Shown: positions 38,803 through 46,954 of the stretch, piece after piece
How positions within the stretch are numbered: position 1 is the stretch's first letter
Layout: every line of letters starts with the position of its first letter
Assembly (NCBI RefSeq): GCF_049856175.1
Contig: NZ_JBNDNA010000009.1
Coordinates: forward strand, 121,320-185,319
Length of the DNA stretch: 64,000 nt
From: JB111 sp049856175
Lineage (GTDB): Bacteria > Actinomycetota > Actinomycetes > Actinomycetales > Actinomycetaceae
Direction: 5' to 3'
Program-made: the position numbers and the translations under genes
Notes under the pieces: generated by a model
Database searches by the model: none
Seen by the model: only the letters and a program-made list of their open reading frames with translations
Told to the model about the DNA's origin: nothing

Positions 38803-40040
38803 GTGACCGCCGCGGGGCGGGCGGCGATGGCACGATGACCGGCGAGGGCCCGGGGTCCGGCGCGGTGCCCACTGCTCGACGGAGCGGGGCACCACGCGGA
38901 CGGTGGACCGAGCCCGGCGTACCCGGCACGCTCCCCCGCCTCGACTCGCTCACCGCGCTGCGCTGGTGGGCCGCGCTGGCCGTGTTCGCGCACCACATGA
39001 CGAATTTCGCGCCGCTCCCGATCGCCGGTCCGCTCAGCCTCGGCGCCCAGGGCGTGGCGTTCTTCTTCGTGCTGTCGGGCTTCGTGCTCACGTGGTCGGC
39101 GCGCCCCGGCACCCGCGTCTCGACCTTCTACTGGCGCAGGTTCGCCCGGATCTGGCCGGCGCACATGGTGGCGCTCCTGCTCGCGGTGCCGGTGTTCGTC
39201 GGGCCACCCGCGGACGTCGAGGAGAGCTGGGTCCGGCCCCTGTCGGCGGTGCTGCTGCTCTCGGTGGTGCTGCTGCACGGCTGGTCGGCGAACAACGAGG
39301 TGGTGTTCTCGGGCAACCCGGCGTCGTGGACGCTGTCGCTCGAGGCGTTCTTCTACGCCACGCACCCGTGGCTCGACCGCCTGCTCGGCCGGACCGGGCG
39401 CCGTGCGGCCCTGGCGGTGCTGCTCGTGATCCCGGTGACCGCCGCCGTGCTGTACATCGCGCGCTCCGAGATCGACGCGCTCGCCCATCTGCCGCGTCCA
39501 GTGCTGCGGCTGTGGGAGTTCTGCCTCGGGATGGCGCTCGCGCACGCCGTGCGGCTCGGCTGGCGGCCGCGGCTCCCGGTGCCGGTGGTGCTCGGGCTGC
39601 TGCTCGTGGTCTGCGCGGGGGTTTTCCTCGGCCCGCTGCGCGCGCCGGGCGTGTGGGAGGCGCTGCGCCTCGGTCCGTTGTCGCCGGTGATGATCCCCGC
39701 GGCGTGCGGGATCGTCATCCTCGCCTACGCGGTGCGGGAGCTGCGCGGTCGCGCGGACGGGTCGGGGCGCGGTGCGCCCGCCGGCTGGCTCGTGCGGCTC
39801 GGCGAGTGGAGCTTCGCCTTCTACCTCCTGCACGCGACGCTGATCTACGCGTGCCGCGGGTGGTTCGGGCTGCAGCCGATGGGGTGGGCGAACCTCGGTG
39901 TGTACGCGGCCGTGCTCGTGCCCGCGATCGCCGGCGCGTGGGCGCTGCACGCCTGGGTCGAGAAGCCGATCGAGCGGCGGATGCGGCGGTGGAAGGACCG
40001 GCGGGACCGTGAGCGTGAGGCGCGGGCCCGGGAGCGATAG
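38799..40040 (+). CDS. Membrane acyltransferase (OafA/YrhL type)
   Basis: 413 aa from a GTG that overlaps the previous stop (GTGA); an ATG at 38835 is the alternative. About ten membrane segments. The acyltransferase-3 signature is LDSLTALRWWAALAVFAHH, then GAQGVAFFFVLSGFVLTW, YWRRFARIWPAHM, WTLSLEAFFYATHPWL and, near the end, EWSFAFYLLHATLIY. Probably O-acetylates a surface polysaccharide. Translational coupling to the glycosyltransferase suggests the same glycan as target. Confidence 0.85.
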   Translation: MSDRRGAGGDGTMTGEGPGSGAVPTARRSGAPRGRWTEPGVPGTLPRLDSLTALRWWAALAVFAHHMTNFAPLPIAGPLSLGAQGVAFFFVLSGFVLTWSARPGTRVSTFYWRRFARIWPAHMVALLLAVPVFVGPPADVEESWVRPLSAVLLLSVVLLHGWSANNEVVFSGNPASWTLSLEAFFYATHPWLDRLLGRTGRRAALAVLLVIPVTAAVLYIARSEIDALAHLPRPVLRLWEFCLGMALAHAVRLGWRPRLPVPVVLGLLLVVCAGVFLGPLRAPGVWEALRLGPLSPVMIPAACGIVILAYAVRELRGRADGSGRGAPAGWLVRLGEWSFAFYLLHATLIYACRGWFGLQPMGWANLGVYAAVLVPAIAGAWALHAWVEKPIERRMRRWKDRRDREREARARER

Positions 40041-40161
40041 GCACGCGCGCACAAGCTCGTCACGGTTCGCTCTCAGGTCGGCCCCGGTCGCTGTGCTCCC
40101 TACGCGGGTTCCGTACAGTGGCCGTCACGACGATTCCCGGCTTGAGGGGCTGGCACGCGCG

Positions 40162-41229
40162 ATGAGGCGAACCGGACAGACACTTGCTGCGACCGTGCTT
40201 GCGGTCGGAGCCGCCACCGCGGTGCTGACGAGCTCGGCCGCCGCCGTGCCCGACCGGCCCGACGGCATCTCCGATGCCGCCTGGGAGGACATCCAGGCTC
40301 AGATCGCGCGCGGCGAGATCGAGCCCGGTGAGCTCGACGACCGGATCGCGATGCAGGAGCGTGCCGCACCCGTGATCACCTCGATCGCCACCCGCCACGC
40401 TGACACCTTCACCGTCTCCGAGCTCCGGGACGATGCCACCGCGCACCTGTACTTCACCGGCGAAGTCCCGGCCGACGTCGTCGAGGAACTGGCGGCCGAG
40501 CCCGGGATGTTCGCCCACGGCGGGGCGGCGTACGACGCCGAGGCCGCCGAGTCGGTCACCGTCGCCGTGCACATGGCGCTGTCCGAGCACCTCGCGCCCG
40601 GGATCGGTATATCGACAGTGGCGGACCCGGTCTCGGGCGAGATCAGCGTCGAGGTCTCGACCCAGGAGGCGGCCGACGCGCTCGAGGAGCTCCTGACGTC
40701 CGGGGCTCTCGACCTCGACGAGTCGCTGCTCGGGGCCGCGAGCGTCGACGAGGCCGAGGTCCTCGACTCGATCGTCGTCGAGGTCGGTGCGTCCGGCGGC
40801 GGGGACGACCTCGTCCTCCAGAGAGAGGACGACCGCTTCCGGTTCGCCGCCGGCGACGTCTGGGGCGAGACCGACCAGTTCTCGATCGCGACGCTGCCGG
40901 AGACCGTGACCCTGGCCCTCACGGGGACCGACGACATGTTCTACGGCACGCTCGAGGTCGAGGACGGGTGCCTCGTCGTCGTCAGCACCGGCAGCACCGA
41001 TCTCACGCGCCTGGCGGTCCTCGCTGAAGGAGCTGAACCCGTGAGCGATGACGAGGGGAACCTCGCTGTACGCCTGGACGACGGCTCCATCGCTGTACTC
41101 GGCACCGAGTACGCGGTAGACAAGGGCCAGATCGGCGCGATCCCCGCCCTGTTCGGCGACTCGGCACCGGCCTGCGACGGTGGCCAGACCGAGGCGATGT
41201 ACATCAACGGCGGCGACCTGCCCGACTGA
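40162..41229 (+). CDS. Secreted protein of unknown function
   Basis: 355 aa. A Sec signal peptide covers residues 1-28 (TLAATVLAVGAATAVLTSSAAA, cut after AAA). The mature protein is acidic with alternating beta-type segments, without cell-wall sorting signal, lipobox or catalytic motif that I can name. The N-terminal half loosely resembles the pro-region of S1-type secreted proteases (short beta repeats such as GEISVEVSTQEAADALEEL), but there is no protease domain. It is convergent with the next gene and has no obvious operon partner. Confidence 0.75.
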   Translation: MRRTGQTLAATVLAVGAATAVLTSSAAAVPDRPDGISDAAWEDIQAQIARGEIEPGELDDRIAMQERAAPVITSIATRHADTFTVSELRDDATAHLYFTGEVPADVVEELAAEPGMFAHGGAAYDAEAAESVTVAVHMALSEHLAPGIGISTVADPVSGEISVEVSTQEAADALEELLTSGALDLDESLLGAASVDEAEVLDSIVVEVGASGGGDDLVLQREDDRFRFAAGDVWGETDQFSIATLPETVTLALTGTDDMFYGTLEVEDGCLVVVSTGSTDLTRLAVLAEGAEPVSDDEGNLAVRLDDGSIAVLGTEYAVDKGQIGAIPALFGDSAPACDGGQTEAMYINGGDLPD

Positions 41230-41254
41230 CCGGCGCAAAGGGACGGCAGCGCAC

Positions 41255-42457
41255 CTACGCGCGGATCGCGCCCAGCACGACCTCCGCCGCCGCGCGCCCG
41301 GCCGCCGCCGACGACGCGTTCTCCGCCACCCAGGCGGCCAACCGTTCGGCGTCCCGCGGCCCTCGCTCGCCGGTCAGGGCGGCGACCATCGCCCGTGCGA
41401 CGTCGTCGGCGTCGTGCTCGACCGCCCAGCCCAGGCGGCTCTCGGCGATGTCCGCCCGAGCCGGGCCGGGGCCCGCGTAGATCACCGGGACGCCGGACGC
41501 CCACGCGGCGTATGCCTTCGTGGGGTAGGCGAGGTCGTAGCCGATGCCGGGCCGGATCGACACGAGCGCCGCCTGCGCGCCCCGCTGCCAGCGCGCCGCC
41601 TCCGCCTGCCCGACGAGCCCGCGCAGCTCGACCGTCCCCCGCGGCAGGCGGGCGGCCAGGCGCTCGAGCTCCGGCCACGCGCTGCCCTGACCGATCAACA
41701 CCACGCGCGCGTCCGGCACCTGCTCAAGGACCTGCGGCAGCGCGCGCAGGAACACGTCCGCGCCCTGCCACTCCGAGGCCGTGCCCGCGTAGAGCAGGTA
41801 CGGGCGGGGGTCGTCGTCGTCGGGCATCGGTCCGGTCGGCGTGAACGTCTCGGTGTCCGCTCCCCCGCGCACGACGACGACGCCGCGGGCGCCGAGCTCC
41901 TCCGCCCGGGCGGCGACGTCGTCGGACACCGCGATGGTCGCCGCCGCGCCGGCGAGGACGGCGGACTCCGAGCGCCGCAGCACCTCGACGATCGCGCGGG
42001 GGGCACCCGTGGACGTCGCGGCGTCGGACCAGATGTCGGGGACGTAGGCCACGTACGGCCTCCTGCGGAGCGTGGCCACCGCCCGGACCACGAGCCCGGT
42101 GGTGGGCGGCGGCTCGACGACGTAGACGTCCGGGACGGGGTCCGCGAGGAGTCGGGCGGCGAGCGGGACGTCGAAGGACAGGTAGGGGACGTAGCCGCGG
42201 AGGTAGCCGTCGGCGTCGCGCAGGACCGGCGCGCGGGAGACGCGGGTGCCGGCGTGGTCAGCGATCGTGGCACCCGCCGGTGGCTGCGCGGTGAGGACGC
42301 GGGTGGCTGCGCCGGCGTCGCGCAGGCCGCGGGCGAGGGCGGCCAGGCGGAACGACGCGGCGGCCGGCTCGGGGTCCCAGATGCGGGACGCGACGGTCAC
42401 GCGCGGGCGGCGGGCGTGGCTCTCCGAGGGACGGCGCGCGGCTGGCATGGGATCCAT
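41255..42457 (-). CDS. Glycosyltransferase family 4
   Basis: 400 aa GT-B transferase. N-terminal half: RVTVASRIWDPEPAAASFRLAALARGL and VAYVPDIWSDAA. C-terminal half: VVVVRGGADTETFTP, YLLYAGTASEWQGADVFLRAL, VVLIGQGSAWPELERLA and YPTKAYAAWASGVPVIYAGPG, which covers the nucleotide-sugar-binding loop. It probably transfers a hexose or N-acetylhexosamine onto the surface polymer. Two in-frame ATGs (42457 and 42448) are possible starts. No partner gene is directly attached. Confidence 0.88.
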   Translation of the reverse strand: MDPMPAARRPSESHARRPRVTVASRIWDPEPAAASFRLAALARGLRDAGAATRVLTAQPPAGATIADHAGTRVSRAPVLRDADGYLRGYVPYLSFDVPLAARLLADPVPDVYVVEPPPTTGLVVRAVATLRRRPYVAYVPDIWSDAATSTGAPRAIVEVLRRSESAVLAGAAATIAVSDDVAARAEELGARGVVVVRGGADTETFTPTGPMPDDDDPRPYLLYAGTASEWQGADVFLRALPQVLEQVPDARVVLIGQGSAWPELERLAARLPRGTVELRGLVGQAEAARWQRGAQAALVSIRPGIGYDLAYPTKAYAAWASGVPVIYAGPGPARADIAESRLGWAVEHDADDVARAMVAALTGERGPRDAERLAAWVAENASSAAAGRAAAEVVLGAIRA

Positions 42458-42501
42458 TGTGTCCGAGGTGGGCGGGGCGGAAGTGGGCGAGGCGGAGATG
42501 C

Positions 42502-42547
42502 GCCGAGGACGCGGTCAACCTGCCGAGGACGCGGTCGACGTGCCGAG
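42502..42547 (+). repeat. 20-base tandem repeat, 2.3 copies
   Basis: GCCGAGGACGCGGTCAACCT at 42502-42521 is followed at once by GCCGAGGACGCGGTCGACGT at 42522-42541, and a partial third unit (GCCGAG) at 42542-42547. The two full copies differ at two positions. Confidence 0.75.
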
Positions 42548-42694
42548 TGGCCCCCCGCCGCCCGCGCCCTCGACGCGCAACCCGTGCCCTCGACGGCGGT
42601 CCGCGTCCTCGGCGCCTTGACGGTGAAGGGTGTCGTCGACCTCACCGTCCGACGCCCAGCCCACACACGGTGCGCCGACCCTGCCGACGGCGTC

Positions 42695-42734
42695 GGTGGG
42701 TTCGACACTCGACCGGTGGGTTCGACACTCGACC
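42695..42734 (+). repeat. 20-base perfect tandem duplication
   Basis: GGTGGGTTCGACACTCGACC occurs at 42695-42714 and again at 42715-42734 without a mismatch. It is 41 bases from the terminator hairpin. Confidence 0.8.
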
Positions 42735-42773
42735 TGTGCGCTCGACCCGAAGGCGCGAGGTCGATGGACAGCA

Positions 42774-42805
42774 CGCGGGGCCGACCATCCGTGGTCGGCC
42801 CCGCG
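42774..42805 (-). terminator. Terminator hairpin of the sugar-nucleotide operon
   Basis: GCGGGGCCGACCA-TCCG-TGGTCGGCCCCGC forms a perfect 13-bp stem, extendable by one C-G pair, with a 4-base loop. It starts 26 bases after the stop of the oxidoreductase gene. No T-run follows. Confidence 0.75.
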
Positions 42806-42830
42806 CGGCGCCAGGTCGTCGACGCAGCGG

Positions 42831-43847
42831 TTACAGCTGGACGGCCTGGCCGTCGGCGGCCGCGGACAGGATCGCCTCGACCACCTCGAGCGTGTGCACG
42901 CCCTCGGCCATCGACACCACCTCGTCAGACACGCCGCGCACGGCGTCCCGGAACCGCTCCTGCTCCACCCGCAGCGGCTCGCGCTTCGGGATCGCGTAGG
43001 TCGTGATGTCACCCTCGGACACACCCCGGAAGGCCGCGACGGCGTCCCACTCGGTCGGGACGGTGCCGTTGGCGTAGAACGTGAGGTCGATGTTGAGGGT
43101 GTCGGCGACGAGCGCCCCCCGCTCACCGGTGACCACCGTGCGCCGCTCCTTGAACGGCGAGAGCCAGTTGACCGTGTGGCCGACCATCGTGCCGTCGGCC
43201 AGCTGTCCCGTCGCCACGACCATGTCCTCGAACTCGCGCCCCGAACGGTGCGTCGTGCGCGCGTAGATCGAGCTGTACGGGGAGCCGGCGACGAACGCGG
43301 CCAGGTCGACGTCGTGGGTGGCGAGGTCCTTGACCACCCCGACGTCCGAGATGCGCGCCGGGAACGGCCCCTGCCGGAACGTCTGGATCTGGTAGATCTC
43401 CCCCAGGAACCCCTCGGCAAGCTTGTCCCGCAGGGCGACGATCGCGGGGTTGCAGCGCTCGACGTACCCCACGGCCCCGGTCAGCCCGGCCTCCTCGAAG
43501 GCCTGGGCCACGCGCCGGCCCGCGGCCACGTCGTGCGCGATGGGCTTCTCGACCATCGTGTGGACGCCGGCCTCGGCCAGGCGCAGCGCGACCTCCTCGT
43601 GGTACACCGTGGGCACGGCCACCATGGCGGCCTCGATGCCGGCGTCGATCAACCACTCGACGTCGGACCCCACCTCGAGCGCCCCGGCGACCCCGAAGCG
43701 GTCCCCGCCCGGGTCGGCCACGGCCACGAGGTCCATGCCCTCGGTCTCGCGGATCACGCGGGCGTGGTGGCGCCCCATCGAGCCGAGCCCGATGAGCCCC
43801 ACCCGCAGCGGCGCGCCGGAAGCAAAGTCCTCAGCCATCGCGATCAC
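42831..43847 (-). CDS. wlbA: UDP-GlcNAcA 3-dehydrogenase, Gfo/Idh/MocA family
   Basis: 338 aa from a GTG at 43847 (ATG 43838 is the alternative). The Rossmann motif GLIGLGSMGRHHARVI is at about 16-31. The catalytic-lysine motif HTMVEKPIAHD follows near residue 100, then the C-terminal substrate domain with DVGVVKDLATHDVDL. WlbA/WbpB oxidises C3 of UDP-N-acetylglucosaminuronate. The call rests on family and on its two partner genes: the aminotransferase and acetyltransferase for the next two steps are directly upstream, with four-base overlaps. Confidence 0.85.
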   Translation of the reverse strand: MIAMAEDFASGAPLRVGLIGLGSMGRHHARVIRETEGMDLVAVADPGGDRFGVAGALEVGSDVEWLIDAGIEAAMVAVPTVYHEEVALRLAEAGVHTMVEKPIAHDVAAGRRVAQAFEEAGLTGAVGYVERCNPAIVALRDKLAEGFLGEIYQIQTFRQGPFPARISDVGVVKDLATHDVDLAAFVAGSPYSSIYARTTHRSGREFEDMVVATGQLADGTMVGHTVNWLSPFKERRTVVTGERGALVADTLNIDLTFYANGTVPTEWDAVAAFRGVSEGDITTYAIPKREPLRVEQERFRDAVRGVSDEVVSMAEGVHTLEVVEAILSAAADGQAVQL

Positions 43848-44968
43848 GCCCCCGCCGTCGTCACGGCCGCCACGGCGGCGACGATCCGGTCGAGGTCACC
43901 CTGCTCGAGCGAGGGGTGCACCGGCAGGGAGATCACCTGCTGCGCGGCGCGCTCCGTCTCGGGCAGCTCGAGGTCCGGCGCGAACACGGCCAGCGACTCG
44001 AGGCGGTGGTTGGGGATCGGGTAGTACACGCCGCTGCCCACCCGGTACTCCTCGCGCAGCGCGGTGACGATGCGGTCGCGCTCGGCGCCGCCGTCGCCCT
44101 CGACGGGTATCCGAACCGTGTACTGGTGGTAGACGTGCTCCGCACCGTCGGCGACGGGGGGCACCACCACGCCGGACAGGTTCGCGTCGAGGAACGCCGC
44201 GTTCGCGCGCCGCTGCTCCGTCCAGCCGAGCACCCGGCCGAGCTGGACCCGCCCGATCGCGGCGTGCACGTCGGTCATGCGGGTGTTGAAACCGATGACC
44301 TCGTTGGCGTACTGCTTCTCCATGCCCTGGTTGCGCAGGAGGCGCACCCGGCGCGCAAGGGTCTCGTCCCCCGTCGTCACCATGCCGCCCTCGGCGGAGG
44401 TCATGTTCTTGGTGGGGTAGAGCGAGAACGCGGCGAACGCCCCGAAGGTGCCGACCTGGCGCCCGCCGAGCGTGGCGGCGTGGGCCTGCGCGGCGTCCTC
44501 GAAGATCTGCAGGTCGAACTCGTCGGCGATGGCCTGGAGCGCGTCCATGTTCGCGGGGTGCCCGTAGAGGTGGACGGGCATGATGCCGCGGGTGCGCTCG
44601 GTCACCGAGGCCCGCACGGACTCCGGGTCGAGGCAGAAGTGGTCCGGCTCGATGTCGGCGAACACCGGCGTGGCGCCGGTCAGGGCCACCGAGTTTCCCG
44701 TCGCCGCGAACGTGAAGGACGGGACGATGACCTCGTCGCCCTCGCCGATCCCGGCCGCGACCAGGCCCATGTGCAGGGCCGACGTCCCCGAGTTCACGGC
44801 CACCGCCTCGCGCCCCTGCGCCAGCACGGAGGCGAACTCCTCCTCGAAGGCCTTGACCTCTGGCCCCTGGGCGATCATGCCGCCGGCGAGCACGCGGTCG
44901 ACCGCCGCCCGCTCGTCGTCGCCGATGATGGGCCTCGCCGGCGGGATCATGGGCAGCTCGTCGTTCAC
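43844..44968 (-). CDS. wbpE: Sugar-nucleotide C3 aminotransferase, DegT/DnrJ/EryC1 family
   Basis: 374 aa PLP enzyme starting with GTG. Landmarks are GGMIAQGPEVKAFEEEFA near the start, NSGTSALHMGLVAAGIGEGDEVIVPS, PVHLYGHPANMDAL, FEDAAQAHAATLGGRQVGTFG and the PLP-lysine in SLYPTKNMTSAEGGM. It should aminate the 3-keto sugar made by the dehydrogenase, using glutamate. It overlaps both neighbours by four bases, so the three genes are translated as one unit. Confidence 0.88.
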   Translation of the reverse strand: MNDELPMIPPARPIIGDDERAAVDRVLAGGMIAQGPEVKAFEEEFASVLAQGREAVAVNSGTSALHMGLVAAGIGEGDEVIVPSFTFAATGNSVALTGATPVFADIEPDHFCLDPESVRASVTERTRGIMPVHLYGHPANMDALQAIADEFDLQIFEDAAQAHAATLGGRQVGTFGAFAAFSLYPTKNMTSAEGGMVTTGDETLARRVRLLRNQGMEKQYANEVIGFNTRMTDVHAAIGRVQLGRVLGWTEQRRANAAFLDANLSGVVVPPVADGAEHVYHQYTVRIPVEGDGGAERDRIVTALREEYRVGSGVYYPIPNHRLESLAVFAPDLELPETERAAQQVISLPVHPSLEQGDLDRIVAAVAAVTTAGA

Positions 44969-45564
44969 GCGTTCTCCTCCGTCTCGGTCAGCACGCCGTC
45001 GGTCAGGGCGTACCGCTGCCCACTGATCGGGCAGCGCCATTGTTCCCCGTCCGGCACCAGTCTGGCGCCCGAACGTCCTACCCAACCGATCTGCTTGGCA
45101 GGTACGCCGGCCACGAGCGCGTACGGGGCGACGTCCTTGGTCACGACCGCGCCGGCCGCCACGGTGGCCCAGGCGCCGACCGTCACGGGTGCCACGCACA
45201 CCGCGCGGGCACCGATCGCGGCGCCCTCCTCGATGGTCACGCCCACGGCCTCCCAGTCGGAGGCGGACTTCAGCGAGCCGTCCGGGTTGATCGCGCGGGG
45301 GTAGGTGTCGTTGGTGAGCACGGCGGCGGGGCCGACGAACACGCCGTCAGCGAGCCGCGCGGGCTCGTAGACGAGCGCGTAGTTCTGGACCTTGCAGTGC
45401 CGTCCCATCTCCACGCCGGTGCCGATGTAGGCACCGCGCCCGACGACGCACCCCTCCCCCAGCATGGCGTCCTCTCGCACCTGCGCGAGGTGCCAGACGG
45501 AGCTGCCGTCGCCGATGCGGGCGGTGGTCGCCACGTCGGCGGAGTCCACGATCCGTGCGGTCAT
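44965..45564 (-). CDS. wbpD: UDP-3-amino-sugar N-acetyltransferase, left-handed beta-helix
   Basis: 199 aa. Hexapeptide repeats run from about residue 12 to 150 (ARIGDGSSVWHLAQV, GEGCVVGRGAYIGTGV, GARAVCVAPVTVGAWATVAAGAVVTKDV), ending with YALVAGVPAKQIGWVG. This is the WbpD/WlbB pattern: acetyl-CoA N-acetylates the 3-amino group to give UDP-2,3-diacetamido-2,3-dideoxy-glucuronate. The C-terminal 35 residues (RCPISGQRYAL) form a short extra module. First gene of the three-gene operon. Confidence 0.9.
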   Translation of the reverse strand: MTARIVDSADVATTARIGDGSSVWHLAQVREDAMLGEGCVVGRGAYIGTGVEMGRHCKVQNYALVYEPARLADGVFVGPAAVLTNDTYPRAINPDGSLKSASDWEAVGVTIEEGAAIGARAVCVAPVTVGAWATVAAGAVVTKDVAPYALVAGVPAKQIGWVGRSGARLVPDGEQWRCPISGQRYALTDGVLTETEENA

Positions 45565-45668
45565 GCGCTGCCCTTCGCTCCCCGGGCCGCGCACCGCCCG
45601 CACCGACCGCTCCCGCGACCGGCCCGCGCACGGCACGCTGCCCTGCTGTCGTCCACGAGCCTGCGACA

Positions 45669-46361
45669 ATGCGGCCCATGCCCATGGTGCCACCCGTGGA
45701 CGACGCCTGGCTCGTCATCCCCGTCTACAACGAGGCGTCCGTCATCGGCCGCGTCGTGTCGGAGGCGCGCGAGACGTTCCCGCACATCGTGTGCGTCGAC
45801 GACGCCTCGACGGACGGCTCCGGGTCGGCGGCCGCCGCGGCCGGCGCCCTCGTGGTCACCCACCCGTTCAACCTCGGCCAGGGCGCCGCGCTCCAGACGG
45901 GCATCGAGTACGTCGTCACCCGCACGGACGCGCGCTACCTCGTCACCTTCGACGCCGACGGGCAGCACCGCGTCGTCGACGCCGTCCAGATGGTCGAGCG
46001 GGCGCGCGCCGAGGACCTGGCGGTCGTCTTCGGCTCGCGCTTCCTCGACGACCGCACCAAGCCCGGGTTCCTCAAGCGCATCGTCCTCAAGACCGCGGTC
46101 TGGGTGACGAACCAGTCCACCGGGATGCGCCTGACCGACGCCCACAACGGGCTGCGCGTCATCCGCCGCGACGCCGCACGGCGCGTCGACCTCAAGCAGA
46201 ACCGGATGGCGCACGCCACCGAGATCGTCCTCGAGCTCGGCCGCACCGGCCTGCCGTGGGCGGAGCACCCGATCGAGATCGTCTACACCGACTACTCCAA
46301 GGCCAAGGGACAGTCGTTGCTCAACTCCGTCAACATCCTCTGGGAGCTGGTGATCCGCTGA
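45669..46361 (+). CDS. Glycosyltransferase family 2, DPM1/polyprenyl-phosphate type
   Basis: 230 aa without membrane helices. GT2 motifs are AWLVIPVYNEASVIGRVV, IVCVDDASTDGSGS, HPFNLGQGAALQTGI and YLVTFDADGQH (DxD metal site). This small soluble form resembles dolichol/polyprenyl-phosphate sugar transferases. It is divergent from the sugar-nucleotide operon and stops within the start of a DUF2304 gene, a pairing seen in many bacterial glycan loci. ATG 45669 is taken; ATGs 45678 and 45684 are also in frame. Confidence 0.88.
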   Translation: MRPMPMVPPVDDAWLVIPVYNEASVIGRVVSEARETFPHIVCVDDASTDGSGSAAAAAGALVVTHPFNLGQGAALQTGIEYVVTRTDARYLVTFDADGQHRVVDAVQMVERARAEDLAVVFGSRFLDDRTKPGFLKRIVLKTAVWVTNQSTGMRLTDAHNGLRVIRRDAARRVDLKQNRMAHATEIVLELGRTGLPWAEHPIEIVYTDYSKAKGQSLLNSVNILWELVIR

Positions 46362-46819
46362 TGCCCGTCTCCGGGGACACCCGCCTCATCCAGATCCTGC
46401 TGCTGGTCGCCGTCGTCGCCTTCACGGTGCTGCTCACCCGCTCGACGGCGGGCTCCCGCCACCAGGCGATCCGCCGGCTCGGGCTGCTCGGCTTCATGGT
46501 GCTCGCCGCCCTGTCGGTCCTGTTCCCGTCGTGGGTCTCGCAGGCGGCCCGGTTCGTCGGGGTCGGTCGTGGCACGGACCTCGTGCTGTACGTGCTGGTC
46601 GTCATGTTCTTCGGGTACGTCGTGGTCACCGCCCGCGGGCACGCGCGCCGCGACCGGCAGACGACGATCCTCGCCCGCAGGCTCGCCATCCGGGAGGCCG
46701 ACGACGACGCACGGCGGGCCGCGCGGGACGACGCCCCTGCCGGGCCCGTGCCCGGACCCGGGGCAGGCACCGGCCCCGCCGACGACGACCGGCCGGGCGC
46801 GGACGACGCCGCCGGGTAG
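46361..46819 (+). CDS. DUF2304 small membrane protein, partner of the GT2
   Basis: 152 aa with three hydrophobic helices in the first 95 residues (IQILLLVAVVAFTVLLT, LGLLGFMVLAALSVLFPSWV, DLVLYVLVVMFFGYVVV) and a charged cytoplasmic tail. This is the DUF2304 layout. The tail is longer and more Asp/Ala/Gly-rich than usual. Its ATG overlaps the GT2 stop (TGATG). The protein may anchor the soluble transferase to the membrane; this is inferred from conserved pairing. Confidence 0.82.
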   Translation: MPVSGDTRLIQILLLVAVVAFTVLLTRSTAGSRHQAIRRLGLLGFMVLAALSVLFPSWVSQAARFVGVGRGTDLVLYVLVVMFFGYVVVTARGHARRDRQTTILARRLAIREADDDARRAARDDAPAGPVPGPGAGTGPADDDRPGADDAAG

Positions 46820-46954
46820 CGGCCCGCACCGCGCCACCTGCGACGAGACACCGGCCACAGCGCGGACCGAGCACCAGCGGCAGGACAGAACTACCCGCCG
46901 CCGTGCCGCAGACGAAGGCCCACGCCGGGGCCGCCTGCCCGTATCGTGAACGCG

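Larger units (their letters stand above)
42458..42773. other. Gene-free spacer rich in short repeats
   Basis: About 316 bases with no convincing gene. It holds two families of 20-base tandem repeats and an inverted 11-base copy of one of them (GCGTCCTCGGC, 42603-42613), followed by the oxidoreductase terminator. Open frames here translate into repeat peptides without domain content. Confidence 0.6.

Noticed and set aside
42458..42773. Small gene in the repeat-rich spacer
   Set aside because: The open frames translate into repeat peptides with no ribosome-binding site and no domain. The DNA repeat structure explains them.
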